Shown here: positions 33,005-43,695 of the stretch, one piece after another
Numbering within the stretch: the stretch's first letter is position 1
How the letters are laid out: the number at the start of each line of letters is the position of its first letter
NCBI GenBank assembly: GCA_019787685.1
Contig: JAHNUO010000006.1
Span: 496,001-560,000 of the forward strand
DNA length: 64,000 nt
DNA from: Chiua virens
Lineage: Eukaryota; Basidiomycota; Agaricomycetes; Boletales; Boletaceae
Direction of reading: 5' to 3'
Translations under genes and position numbers: made by a program
Notes under the pieces: model-generated
What the model was told of the DNA's origin: nothing
The model's database searches: none
The model's input: the letters and a program-made list of their open reading frames with translations, nothing else

Positions 33005-34228
33005 ATGGCACAGACCTTTGTCAAGTCGTTCACCCATCTCAAGGACATGCCGAAGGCCGACCGTGCCTTGTCTACGCTGCAGCGCGTGGCCTCTCTGGTG
33101 AAACCCATTATGCGAAAACATGGTTGGGTCCTTCCAACTCTCGCCGAGTTCTATCCTGATAGTCCAAATTTACTTGGTGAGTTCAACCTTATCTGACAGC
33201 GCGCGCGCGGCTTATGCTCATGGGCGAGCGTTATAGGACTGAGTAAGTAGCAAGTGCCAGCCTGAAACAGGCTCTCGTTATGCTGGCGCTGAACTATTGT
33301 TGTAGACGTAAACGGTGGCGAGCAGATTCTCTTGAGGCTGCGCCCCCCCTGGGCTTCCGATACCTTTCTTGAAGAGGATGCTGTCGTAAGAACGATGTTA
33401 CACGAGGTGAATCTTGTCGCGCCGCTCATTCGAAATCCGTCAATTAAACCATTTTTTCACTAGCTCACACACAATGTGCATGGACCCCATGATGAACAAT
33501 TTTACAAGTTCCTCGCCGGACTCGAGGACGAGTATGAAGCTCTTCAACGTTCAGGTTATGCTGGAGAAGGCTTTTTCACTCCTGGTCATAGATTGGGTAC
33601 CGGTATCTCGCACGATCTTCCCCCGCATCTCGCGAGAGTTCGCGCCCTCGAAGCCGCGGAAAGGCGACGCAAGACAGAGGCATTGACGAAAGGCGGCGGC
33701 AGGCTTGGAGGGAGGTCCAACGCACTTGGAAAGTTGAGTCCTCGTGAACTCGCGGCTCGTGTAAGTGATTTCCGACATTCAAACTCGTCCTTCTCATGAT
33801 TTCTTCCTCAAAGGCTGCTGAACGCAGAAGGCGAGACGAGGTGGCTTGCGGCTCAGGATCACTTGCTTTGCACGAAGCCGCCAAGGCTGCGAAATCAAGT
33901 GTGGTGAACAATGTTGTGATCGACTTGACAAACGACTATGACGATACCCCCAGCACCTCGGGCTTCAAAGTCAGGCTTGTCGCGATCACTTCCCCCTTCG
34001 GGATCAACTCGAGCAACAAACAGTCTGAACCCATCCACTGACGGACAGTGGACTTGCCCCATCTGCACCTTAATCAATGCAGCATTGGCTTTACAGTGTA
34101 ACGCATGCCTCGCAGTGCGACCAACGGACACTTCAGTCGGGTGGGCGTGCGCAACATGCGGAGAGAGCGACATACCTGATGAATTTTGGTCTTGTCGCTT
34201 CTGCGGCGCCATCAAGACTCGTAGTTAA
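33005..34228 (+). CDS. WSS1: WSS1-type DNA-protein crosslink metalloprotease
   Basis: WLM-domain zinc protease, functional relative of SPRTN, which digests proteins covalently trapped on DNA. The WLM domain runs from MAQTFVKSFTHLKDMP through HGWVLPTLAEFYPDSPNLLG to the zinc motif HELTHNVHGPHD (HExxHxxxH type). The C-terminus has two RanBP2-type zinc fingers: WTCPICTLINAALALQCNAC and WACATCGESDIPDEFWSCRFC. Introns: 33177-33236, 33243-33305, 33407-33463 (which splits HE/LTH in the active site) and 33761-33813. The first two flank a 6-nt exon. One extra base, probably in the C run 33947-33951, breaks the linker frame; without it there are 330 codons (329 aa). A SUMO- or Cdc48-binding site may lie in the linker (VVIDLTND resembles a SUMO-interacting motif). 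Confidence 0.92.
33237..33242 (+). other. 6-nt microexon of WSS1
   Basis: GACTGA, flanked by GTTATAG upstream and GTAAGTAG downstream. Splicing it in gives NLL-G-L-N-V-N-GG, the G-L-N-V block conserved from fungi to plants; skipping it would give NLL-D-VNGG. The two flanking introns are then 60 and 63 nt, normal here, instead of a single 129-nt intron. Confidence 0.85.
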
Positions 34229-35336
34229 TATCATCAATACGTTGTCAATTGATATTTTATACTTCTGCCCATGTTAAGTAATGCAAATCGGATTTAGCAG
34301 ATAGCGCCATAGAGCGTCCTTGGACCGACCACTTTTGGAGTCGCTAGTGCATGTGAGACTGCGGACTCGGAGAACAGGTTGTAGATTACCTTGTAATCGT
34401 GTCTCCGATGGCATGACTGAGCAGTGCGCGTGTATAATCTGTCATACTACCCCAACTCTGATATCCATGTACATATACATAGAGTTATCTCTCGTGAACG
34501 CAAATGATACCATGATGATTGTGCGTGTGGTTGTGAATACCGATCACGATCGATGGCGCAGATGGACCGTCGTAGCTTCACTATACTACCAGTATTGATT
34601 TGATGTTCGTGATCAAGACTCGCCAGCCAAATGGACGCATGTTGCAAGGTGAGTCAAGAAGGAGACATAAGCCGACTCAATGACGTCGACGGTCGTGTCC
34701 AGGCTGCGTTACGACAACTTTTAAGAGAGACAACTTGCATCTGCGTAAGACGTGAGGGAAGGAGGGAATAAATATCTGGGACACTGTCACGATCACGCAT
34801 CCGCGTCAGGATCCTTACAATGAACTTGGGGGACATGGACGATTGACCGCCGTAAAGCATCGTTGGTGTCCACGTAGTTTGTGCGAGCATTCATACAATG
34901 ATGCGAGCAAGTAGGTGGGCCTCGCAGCGCTTTGACCGGTGTATCACAACCGGCATTCCGTACTGTGTGGCGGAAGTGGAATACGTCTAGATCTGAAGCA
35001 CCTCTTGGGATTGCCAAGTTCGGAATGGTGGACCTAGGTGGACCAGGAGCCCCACGTATGAATGACAATAAAGTGTTGAATGTGGGTCATGCCCGTATTG
35101 TTCGTGTTTGTGGTCCTTGTCAACCTGATTTGCTATAAAACACGGCTTGCTTATGCATGGTTTGAAGTAGAAGTCTCCACGAAGTAACCTCAACTTCAAG
35201 TCTCCAATATTAGTAGGAGATAAACTTTCTGTAATAGTACGTCAGTTACTATCTTTTGCACCCTTGGAATGGACCCTCACCGATACCCATTGATTTCAGT
35301 ACTTCAGAGCTGCCCTCCCCTCTTGACTCGAAGGAA
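34229..35336. other. Intergenic, no supported gene
   Basis: About 1.1 kb after WSS1 with no coding sequence I can support. An open frame at 34932-35138 has no partner exon and no motif. Confidence 0.45.
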
Positions 35337-35826
35337 ATGCCGATACGTCCCACCGTGGACTTCAGAGGCACCTTTATGCAGAACTCGGTCTGTCAGTACG
35401 ACCCGGGCATTATAACTTTTGAGGCTAGTATCCGAGTCGTCAAACATAAGGCTTTGAGCCTGGGCGACACACTGGATGAACGCAGACTTACTGTAAGCCA
35501 TCGGACTGTTCTGCGAGTAAACGGAGAGCTCAAATCATCTCATCCAGGTTGGTCACGCCATCGCTATAGTGCTAGACGTTCTGCGTAAAATTGGCAAGCG
35601 TCTAAACATTAACCAAAAACGCAGGAAACCACCAGATATGGGTCGTGCTGACCAAAGCGCGCTTAGGTGGGTTGATTCGTGACTGTGTTAAATAGTTGCT
35701 CGAACCTGATCCAGAGTCAGGCCGCTTGGAAGACTGCCTTTGCGTAACAAGATCCGGGAGAAAAACGCATCTGCGGGGGAGGATGGGCATTCATGGCTGG
35801 ATTGGACTACGTGTCGTAGAGGCTGA
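35337..35826 (+). CDS. Hypothetical protein, low confidence
   Basis: Three exons can be joined in phase through introns of typical size, 35493-35547 (55 nt) and 35667-35714 (48 nt), giving exactly 129 codons from MPIRPTVDFRG to a TGA at 35824-35826. The middle part (FEASIRVVKHKALSLGDTLDE joined to RRLTVGHAIAIVLDVLRKIGKRL) looks like real protein, with an amphipathic helix across the first splice. I recognise no family. The frame may start further upstream (open from 35256) or continue downstream, where a Pro/Tyr-rich frame (35870-36004) lies. Confidence 0.35.
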
Positions 35827-37044
35827 GAGAGCTCTTCTTGCAGGAACGCACCAAGTCCATGGTATGACCTACTTTCTGCCACAGATGTCCCCCGTCCGGG
35901 TGGTATATCCGATTCCTGTCCCCGCAACACCGTATGCCCATTCAATGGCTCCCGTATACCCGTACTATCCTGTTGCTCTTCCCCTGCTGCCCAATCTCAG
36001 CTAGCAGTGTAGCATCGTTGTGTGCTGGGGCTTGCGCCGGGTGATAAACATTGTGTTCTGCGCTTACGGTGGAGATTTTGTGACGATATCGTGATTACAG
36101 TAGGAGGTAAGGTGCCATTCGCACATCGTGATTGTCAACTGGCTAAATTGCTCAACCTGAGTTAGGTCGTTGAGGATACACTTATCATCGATTCCGCAAG
36201 CGACGGTGTATTCGAGGAGCATGGCTGGAGATCGACGGTAGAGGATTAACCCCGATTGGCAGCTTCACTGGGCCAACTAGTACTCACTCTGTGTCGCTCA
36301 TCGAATGCTTCAGGGATGGCGCGTGGTGAGGGACCGGATTCACACAGAAATGCAATCCCGTGCAGTACATGGATGGTCCGTGGGAGCCACAATGACTATA
36401 GCCGTCAAGCTCCTTACTCTCACTCACTCACTAAGGTCGCGCCCCGTTGCTTCCGGCGCAGTTCCGATTCCTGCGACAGCAAAGTTTACTCCCGACGTAC
36501 AGCGGTATGGAAGTCCGCTAAACGGTCTTGGAAGGGAGCGGTCGGGGTAGCGGAGCCCCCTGATGAGAGCTTTCGCGGGCTCGAAACTGCTGCCCATTTT
36601 GCCTCTTTACCTGTCCCTGTGCGCACTGTATCCTACTGGAGCCCGACCCGAAGGCCTGGTTCTCGGAGAGGAGTGCCCGACGGACGCACAAACAGGATTG
36701 ACAACCCCGGAGTCTCTCGCTCGCAGACTTACAACCAGGACCTCCCCCACTCAGGCGCGTTTCACTATCACGGCACCACCATTACACCACTCCTTCTCGT
36801 GCTTCAACCGACACTCCGACCTCAGTTATTAACCCGTCAGCGATCCCTTGCTAACCCGGTGATCAACCTGAATCCCCGACACGAACTTACCTTGCGTACC
36901 CCGTTCTGGATCCTAGCCACCTGGCTTTTAGAGAGGATCTTGTGAGGATATCACATATTGAGCTATGTATCTGATTCATATTGTCTCGGTGTGTCCACTG
37001 TATGTGTTGTATGCCAGTAAATCGGCATGGATGATTGGATCCTC
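35827..37044. other. Unresolved stretch, possible gene remnant
   Basis: About 1.2 kb. A plus-strand frame is open from 36256 to 36945, rich in Pro, Ser, Arg, with a shifting best frame. It could be part of the gene before it, a decayed gene or chance; I cannot support a model. Confidence 0.3.
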
Positions 37045-37070
37045 GGTTCAGCTTGAACCGTTTATATAAA
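37045..37070 (+). promoter_or_regulatory. Inverted repeat next to TATA box, mS45 promoter
   Basis: GGTTCA-GCT-TGAACC, a perfect 6-bp inverted repeat with a 3-bp spacer (37045-37059), sits 3 bp upstream of TATATAAA (37063-37070). The mS45 start codon is 240 bp further on. The form is that of a binding site for a dimeric regulator; which one is unknown. Confidence 0.45.
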
Positions 37071-37311
37071 TTCCTCACCGGCCCCTCGAGCTAGTTTTTC
37101 ATTCGAGACTTGAGTTAGAAAACAGGCCCTCGTCGAGCTCCATCATCCCATCCAGTCTACAACTTAAGCGCTCAGATCTCGCCCCATCTGATCATAATAT
37201 CATCACTGACTGCATATATATTTGTCGCGGTCAGGTTTGACATGCCGGCCCTTAACAACACGTGACATATGAAGGAACGACTTGAATTTTGCTAGGCCAT
37301 CTTCAACCTAA

Positions 37312-38674
37312 ATGATTCCTCGTTTTCACAACGCATCGTCCAGGTTACTCGTCTCGACGCGTGTGCATCACGATGCACGGTTAACATCCCCAGCAATCGC
37401 TTTTATTCGCGGTCTGCGTCAACGTTCTATTGGAGAGCGTGCCAAATTGGCAGCAAGTGGCCATCGACCGAGAGAAACCGAGGATGAGGTTGAAGAGACC
37501 GAACTCAATGCAGACGAACGCGCTGAAGAGGAAGAACTTAACAATTGGCTTCTCTCGGGCAGAAAAAAGGTGAACGAGTCTGACGTACGTCCCTTACAAG
37601 GACCCTTATGGCCATTTTCGCAAAAATGTCGCTCCATCGTTCCGTGATCCCTCTCCTCGCAATTGGCTTGGCCGTGACGTGGTGAGAATAATTTTGGATG
37701 CAGTGGTGAACGTGGACTCATTGTCTATTGAGCCGTTTCCTCTCAACCCGTCTTTTAAACCTCCAATTCCTCTCTCAGACAAACTTCGGACACAGTTATA
37801 CCGGGCTTACATTCTTGACCCCGAGGTCAATTCTGTCCGTGCTCTCGCAAGTCGACACAATATCAGCATCAAACGCGTTGACGCGGTACTAAGATTAAAG
37901 GGCATGGAAGCAGGGTGGAAAAAGGTGACTTTTTTCCTTCTACGGTTACGTTTCGCCGAGATTGATGTACTGCAACTTGGTGGTCGCTTAGGAGGTGAGC
38001 ATTCTTCTTGAAATCTTCTCGCATGGTTAGGATGATAACTACACATCATTCGCGAAATCTTGAAACTCATGATATCTTTCATTATCACGAGACATGATTT
38101 CAACTTTTCAACCCCATCTGAATTTACTCTAGCCAGTAATTCGATCGCGAACACAGCTGATAATACCTCGTGTAGCATAAACCCCTGCAGACCGGATTTA
38201 CAACAGGAATGGAGAATCTGCTTGGTGTGACAGAAGCGGCGAAATGCACAGCACAAGATGTTGATGATGATCTTGAAAGTGATAATACCAGCCATCATAG
38301 TCGATATGACGTCGAGGAGGCGGACTTGCAAGACGAGGTTGAAAGCGTTAACAGAGCAAGACAACGTTACCAGAGGCTTTTCTGGGAAAGCGTTGCCGAA
38401 GGCGAGGTTCGTAGTCTCCAATGTGATCTAGCTTCATGGTCGTTGATGATTGTCACAGGAACCGGTCATGCCCAATGTCCTCGAGAACCAACGGGGTGCT
38501 GCCTCGACGCGTACGAAACCTGGAGGCAAGAAAACACTCGTTAAACGTGCTCCCGGCCGACCTGCCATTATGTTCGTTGATGTTGGCGATGTGTTCGTCG
38601 ACAAGAAGGAGAAGGAACGACGGGAACGCGAAGGTGCTCGAAGGTCCAAGGTGAAAGCACGGAATCGGATGTAG
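37312..38674 (+). CDS. MRPS35: Mitochondrial small ribosomal subunit mS45 (Bot1 family)
   Basis: Mitoribosomal protein of the Bot1/MRPS35 family, needed for respiration in yeasts. The N-terminus is basic and hydroxylated (MIPRFHNASSRLLVSTRVHH), as for a mitochondrial presequence. The conserved core is PFPLNPSFKPPIPLSDKLRTQLYRAY, SVRALASRHNISIKRVDAVLRLKG, then KPLQTGFTTGMENLLGV, RYQRLFWESVAEGE and a basic C-terminal tail with FVDVGDVFVDKKEKERR. Introns 37682-37732, 37925-38175 (251 nt, unusually long here) and 38407-38458. An extra G at 37600 breaks VRPLQ/DPYGHFRKN; a 31-nt intron would also fit. Without the extra base there are 336 codons. Confidence 0.85.
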
Positions 38675-38937
38675 GACCACGGCCTATATATACTTAGCTC
38701 TGGTCTGCTTACTTTTAGTGCCAGTATATTATGGATTTCAGTCGGGACCAACTAATTTCATAAATGTTTGCCTTCATGGTGGAGTGCTCGACCTCGACTG
38801 GTTGCTACACATATGGTGAAGAACATAAGCAATAGTTGATGATTTGACCAAACAAATATCGACAAAAAGATTGGGTGTGGCCGAGTGATACAACGCGTAC
38901 GCTTGATCATAGTCCACATCGTCATACATCCTTCAAA

Positions 38938-40886
38938 ATGCAACGGGGTCTTCCAATGGTAATGACACTCATCCGTGGCCCGTAATCATCGCTGATCCTG
39001 GTTTCTTCAGCAACCCACCGTGGTCCTTCTTCGAGAGGGTACTGACAGCTCGCAGGGCAATCCGCAATTACTCTCCAACATCTCGGCGTGTCTCGCGATT
39101 TCCGAGACACTCTCCAGTACCCTTGGACCTCGCGGGATGGACAAACTGATCGTGAACGAGCGTGGAGAGGCTCAGATCACGAACGATGGTGCAACCATCC
39201 TCAAATTGCTCGACATCGTCCATCCAGCCGCCAGGACCTTGGTCGATATCGCACGAGCTCAAGACGCTGAGGTTGGCGATGGAACCACAAGTGTCGTTCT
39301 GCTCGCCGCCCAACTCCTCAAAGAAGTCCGTGGGTACATCGAAGAAGGCGTGAGCCCCCACATTATCATGAAAGGATTCCGCAAAGCATCGCAATTGGTA
39401 GATGTCGCGTTTATCGTATGTTGGTCGTACATCTCACTATTCGACAGGCCGCTGAACGCGTGAAAGCGATCCAAATCACCGTTGACAAGAGTAATCCCGT
39501 GTAAGTCTGAAGCCTCCTTTTCAATTGACCGTCCAACCCAACCTTGGTGCCAGACACTTCCGTTCTCTCCTCTTGAAATGCGCTTCAACCTCCATGTCAT
39601 CAAAACTCATCCATTCCGAGAAACCGTTCTTTTCGAACATGGTTGTTGATGCTGTCCAGTGTCTGGATCAGAATGACTTGGATGAATCGCTTATCGGTGT
39701 CAAGAAGATTCCTGGAGGTGCCCTGCAAGATTCGTTACTGGTACAAGGGGTCGCGTTCAAGAAAACTTTCACCTACGCTGGAGCTGAGCAGCAACCAAAA
39801 TCCTTCAGGGACCCCCTTATTCTGAGCTTGAATGTGGAGCTTGAGCTCAAGGCTGAGAAAGACAATGCCGAGGTTCGCGTGGAAGCAGTTTCAGACTATC
39901 AAGCAATCGTCGATGCCGAATGGGAGATCATTTATCGGAAACTTGAAGCCATCGAGAAGACCGGAGCCAAAGTCGTGTTGAGCAAGTTGCCGATTGGTGA
40001 TCTAGCGACACAGTGGTTCGCAGACAGAAACATCTTTTGTGCTGGCCGTGTCCCTGTTGGTGACCTTCGCAGAGTCGTTCAGGCTGTTGGTGGATCTATT
40101 CAATCGACTTGTTCAGACATTAGCCGAGAACATCTTGGCACTTGCGGATCATTCGAGGAACGCCAGATTGGTGGTGAACGATACAACATCTTCGAAGAGT
40201 GTTCCATGGCGAAGACATGTACTCTCATCCTTCGTGGCGGCGCGGAACAGTTCATCGAAGAGGTTGAACGCAGTCTACACGACGCGATCATGGTAGTCAA
40301 ACGGGCTGTTCTGAATGGCGAGGTGGTTGCCGGGGGAGGTGCTGTGGAGGTAAGATTTTCTAACATTCGTATTCGACAAAACTAGAACCAAATAACGCGC
40401 ACAGATGGATGTCTCTGCGTATATCCGGAAACATGCACTCTTAATTCCAGGAAAGCAACAACTGATCATGGCTGCCTTCGCAAAAGCTCTGGAGATCATT
40501 CCTCGCCAGATCTGCGACAACGCAGGACTCGATTCCACGGACATTTTAAATAAACTTCGCATGAGACATGCCGCCGGTGACAAGTGGTATGGTGTAGATG
40601 TCGACGGAGCGGAGGGTGTAAGGGACAACATGGAAGCATTCGTGTGGGAGCCTTCGCTCGTGAAGCTAAACGCGTTTAGCAGTGCTACGGAAGCAGCCTG
40701 CTTGATCCTTAGTGTTGACGAAACTGTGCGGAACCCACAGAGCGAGGGGGTATGTTGACTTTCTGATGCTTCATAGTTACTAAGCTAACGGGATCCTTGA
40801 CAAAGCAAAATCCTGGACCACGCGCTCCGCCCGGCGCAGCTCAACGTGCCTTGAGGGGTAGGGGCAGAGGCATACCTAGAAGGTGA
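38938..40886 (+). CDS. CCT7: T-complex protein 1 subunit eta (CCT7)
   Basis: Eta subunit of the cytosolic chaperonin TRiC/CCT, which folds actin, tubulin and WD40 proteins. Group II chaperonin signatures are clear: [54 protein letters not shown] (eta-type), [29 protein letters not shown] and [10 protein letters not shown]. Introns 38959-39010, 39398-39447, 39501-39553, 40350-40404 and 40750-40805 leave exactly 561 codons (560 aa), the normal size. Exon 1 encodes only MQRGLPM. No frame break. The gene lies in tandem with EFM3, 186 bp apart. Confidence 0.96.
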
Positions 40887-41072
40887 CGAATTGTATTTTT
40901 GGTAAATGTGAATGTGAACGTCCTGGATTTCGACGCTACAAAAGCAACTATATTAGCATGCGTACTAGTTATAGCCGAGTTGCGAGACATCGTCATTCAA
41001 ATTAGCGTGTTCGAGCGATGAGTCAATCAGAAGAGACGAGTCGCATGACTTGGACAGTTCCGATTAGGCTCA

Positions 41073-42511
41073 ATGCAAATAGACACTTCGACATCGAAAC
41101 CTTTGTTTTCGTCGATACTCTTCCATTACTCGGCTCTCGCGCCTGCGAAGAACCTCCTCTCTTTTCCATCCAACATTTCGTTCGATGCTGCTCACGAGTT
41201 TTTCTTGAAAGGAATACTACTGAATAACCATCTTAGACAGTATCCCCCGTCGGTACCGTATCAACAAAGCTTTTGGAAGTGGGTGCTCGCTGGACTTGAG
41301 GATCTCTGCCGCAGCGACGAGGTATCATATTCCAATTGACTGCTTACAGATGGCAGGCTGATTCTACTGACAGGATCATGAGATCGACGAATGCATATAT
41401 ACGCATTATCTGTCCCTCGGAACCGGTACGCGGTACGCGTCCGTTCAATGAGATATTTCAGCTCATCCGAGTCATTAATTTATTTCGCGTTTAGCGGTTC
41501 GGAGGCGCCGTCGAACTCGTACATCACACACTACTGGTCGTTTCCCGAGACGCACGATGATCCGATAGAGAACCGTCACGGTTATGAGACGATCACACTC
41601 CTGGAGTCGCGTACAATGATCGAAGCAGGAACGACGGGCCTCAGAACCTGGCGGGCAAGTCTCGTGTTGGCGCAGTATCTGATACAGCATTCGCGTGAGT
41701 CTCTAGCGCGACTGATCCTCCTATTCCTGCTCCACCTGATTACGATCTACGGGCAGACCTCGTGAACACGAGCAACGTGCTCGAGTTGGGGAGCGGGACT
41801 GGATTCATCGGTATTCTTGTTGCCAGTTTGCAACTTCATGCTGCCCATGGTCGCCAAATGCCATCCGTCTATCTGACGGACGTGAATTCCATCGTACTTG
41901 CCCGTTGTCAAAACAATGTTCGGTTACCGTGTAGTAAGTCCGGGCCAATGCACGTTTATTTAATCCATTACCCAGTGCGTCGTAGACAAATCGTCGTCTC
42001 ATCCGAATATCCATTGCAACTCGTTGAACTGGCTGGATGCGTTGGCGGACCCGGAAAGCTTGAGGTCATACTTTAACGAGACCAAGGCGGACGTGGTGCT
42101 CGGTGCAGACATCGTACGTATTTCATCATTACGGTTACTGATGTACGAGGTTCGGCAAATGACGGTACGACAGGTGTTTGATCCCGAGCTCGTACCCTCA
42201 CTCGTCCGGACCATTTCTTTGGCCTTCTCATCCGGGAACGCTCGATCAGCGTTGATTGCGCTTACTGTGCGGAATGAAGACACATTGACATACTTCCTCG
42301 ACGAGATCGGTATGTCATCCCACTATCTATTCCAACGGTGACCATTGGCGACTCATCTCATAACCCAGGAAAAGTGCTCAAGGCAGAAGAGGTTGCTCAC
42401 GATATCACCGGGAATCTCCCGTTACAAATTCTGGATCAGGTAGATGCAGAACTCGAGGTGAAGATATTCAGGGTCGTTGTTGGATCGGAAGAGACGTTCA
42501 ATCCCATGTAG
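41073..42511 (+). CDS. EFM3: Protein-lysine N-methyltransferase EFM3 (FAM86 family)
   Basis: Seven-beta-strand methyltransferase of the FAM86/EEF2KMT family, which methylates a lysine of translation elongation factor 2. The N-terminal FAM86 region reads LRQYPPSVPYQQSFWKWVLAGLE; the SAM core has VLELGSGTGFIGILVASL (motif I), VYLTDVNSIVLARCQNNV and KADVVLGADIVFDPELVP, the post-I and DxxY-like region. Introns: 41322-41373, 41433-41494, 41695-41756, 41934-41985, 42114-42173 and 42310-42368; with the acceptor at 41985 the frame is uninterrupted and totals 364 codons. The end is ETFNPM. The start at MQIDTSTSK is the first ATG in frame. Confidence 0.88.
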
Positions 42512-43219
42512 TTTCCGACTTCGAAGCACGACGATGAATCTGAAGTATATGGATGCGACTCCTAATCCAATATTAATGGGCTGAGGGGCAAGCGCAAGTA
42601 GCCCGTCCTGATTCGCGAGTTCCTTTGACCGAGCGGGATGTTCTAATAGACCACTTATCAACTCGTTGCATCAGACACATGGTCCAGGGATGTCGGAAAT
42701 TGCGTTTAATTCAATCTGATTATATACATCAGTCCCCTCTTACCTTCGTACCAGGGTGCTTGGATGAGTGACTCGGAGTGGCATCGTGTTTTCCTTGGGA
42801 GCCTCGCATCTTTCCGATGGCGGCTTCCATTCCTATCACCGTTGGCCTTTGGCAAGTGATTTAAATGAAAAACAGGGAATCGCCGAGAATATGGTGACAT
42901 CCAATGGTGTAAGTACTTGATGTCCACACCTCGAGCAGAACAGAATCTCGATCTGTGGGACTCTGTTCGTTCCGTCGCTGTCACAAGCGACGACGATATT
43001 GATATTTTCACCGAACTTATCTGTCAAAAGGGGACACATCAAACACATCTCATCGATCTAGGTGTGGATGTTACCAGATCCATCAAAGCAGCTTCTTGCC
43101 AGCGCAAGTTCGATTTTGGGAACCCTCGCTCTTCATAGCGACGCCAATTCGTCGGGAGACGCCAACACAAACCCAGGGCGAGATGATGGAGATCCCGAGT
43201 GGCACGAAGTTACCCATGG
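42512..43219. other. Intergenic, no supported gene
   Basis: About 0.7 kb after EFM3. Overlapping open frames exist on both strands (for example 42836-43048 minus), but none gives a convincing spliced model. Confidence 0.4.
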
Positions 43220-43657
43220 ATGTACCAACCGTCGAGCTCGGAGAACCCAACTCCAGCCGCCGCTTCCCACAATACTTTGAGCGAAGCTCAAGCAGGCGGT
43301 GAGCTTTTCTTTCTCGGAGTCATACCGGGTCTTATACGGTCACATTGGATGGTCAGACGATATCCCTGAAGTCGAGAATGAATATGGATGCATCTTTTAT
43401 GCAGTCCCATGTTGCAATCGCGCATATGCCTCGTCGAATCGACTTGTGAGCACTGGGGTCTTTGTACCGTACTTCTCCGGTAAATCCCGCGAAATTAGTT
43501 TTCCCGATATCGCTAGGGACAATTTCTTCGATCGTTTCTTGTGCTTCTGCCAAGGCGTCAACGCATCTTGACGTGGTTCGATCTTCTCAGATATGCGGAA
43601 GGTTTCAAATGTGGAAATTACAGCAGGCTACGTGGCATACATCCAACCTCGGAGTAA
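43220..43657 (+). CDS. Hypothetical small protein, low confidence
   Basis: A three-exon model from ATG 43220 uses donors GTGAGC at 43299 and GTGAGC at 43446, with acceptors at 43371 and 43516, and sums to exactly 98 codons. The protein would include SSSENPTPAAASHNTLSEAQAG, YGCIFYAVPCCNRAYASS and LLPRRQRILTWFDLLRYAEGF. Both donors match the consensus used by neighbouring genes. No family is recognised, and an alternative frame on the minus strand (LAEAQETIEEIV...) cannot be excluded. Confidence 0.3.
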
Positions 43658-43695
43658 ATGTTGTTTACAAGCCACAATATGTCACAACAAAACCT

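Noticed and set aside
37925..38175. snoRNA in the mS45 intron
   Set aside because: GATGATA and CTGA fragments are present but no proper C/D box pair, terminal stem or H/ACA hairpins.
38870..38940. tRNA-like A box (TGGCCGAGTGATACAACGC)
   Set aside because: No B box (GGTTCGANTCC) at the right distance, no acceptor-stem pairing, and the CCT7 start codon follows at once.
41970..41990. Apparent frameshift in EFM3
   Set aside because: Using the acceptor at 41985 rather than 41975 gives a 52-nt intron and an intact frame.
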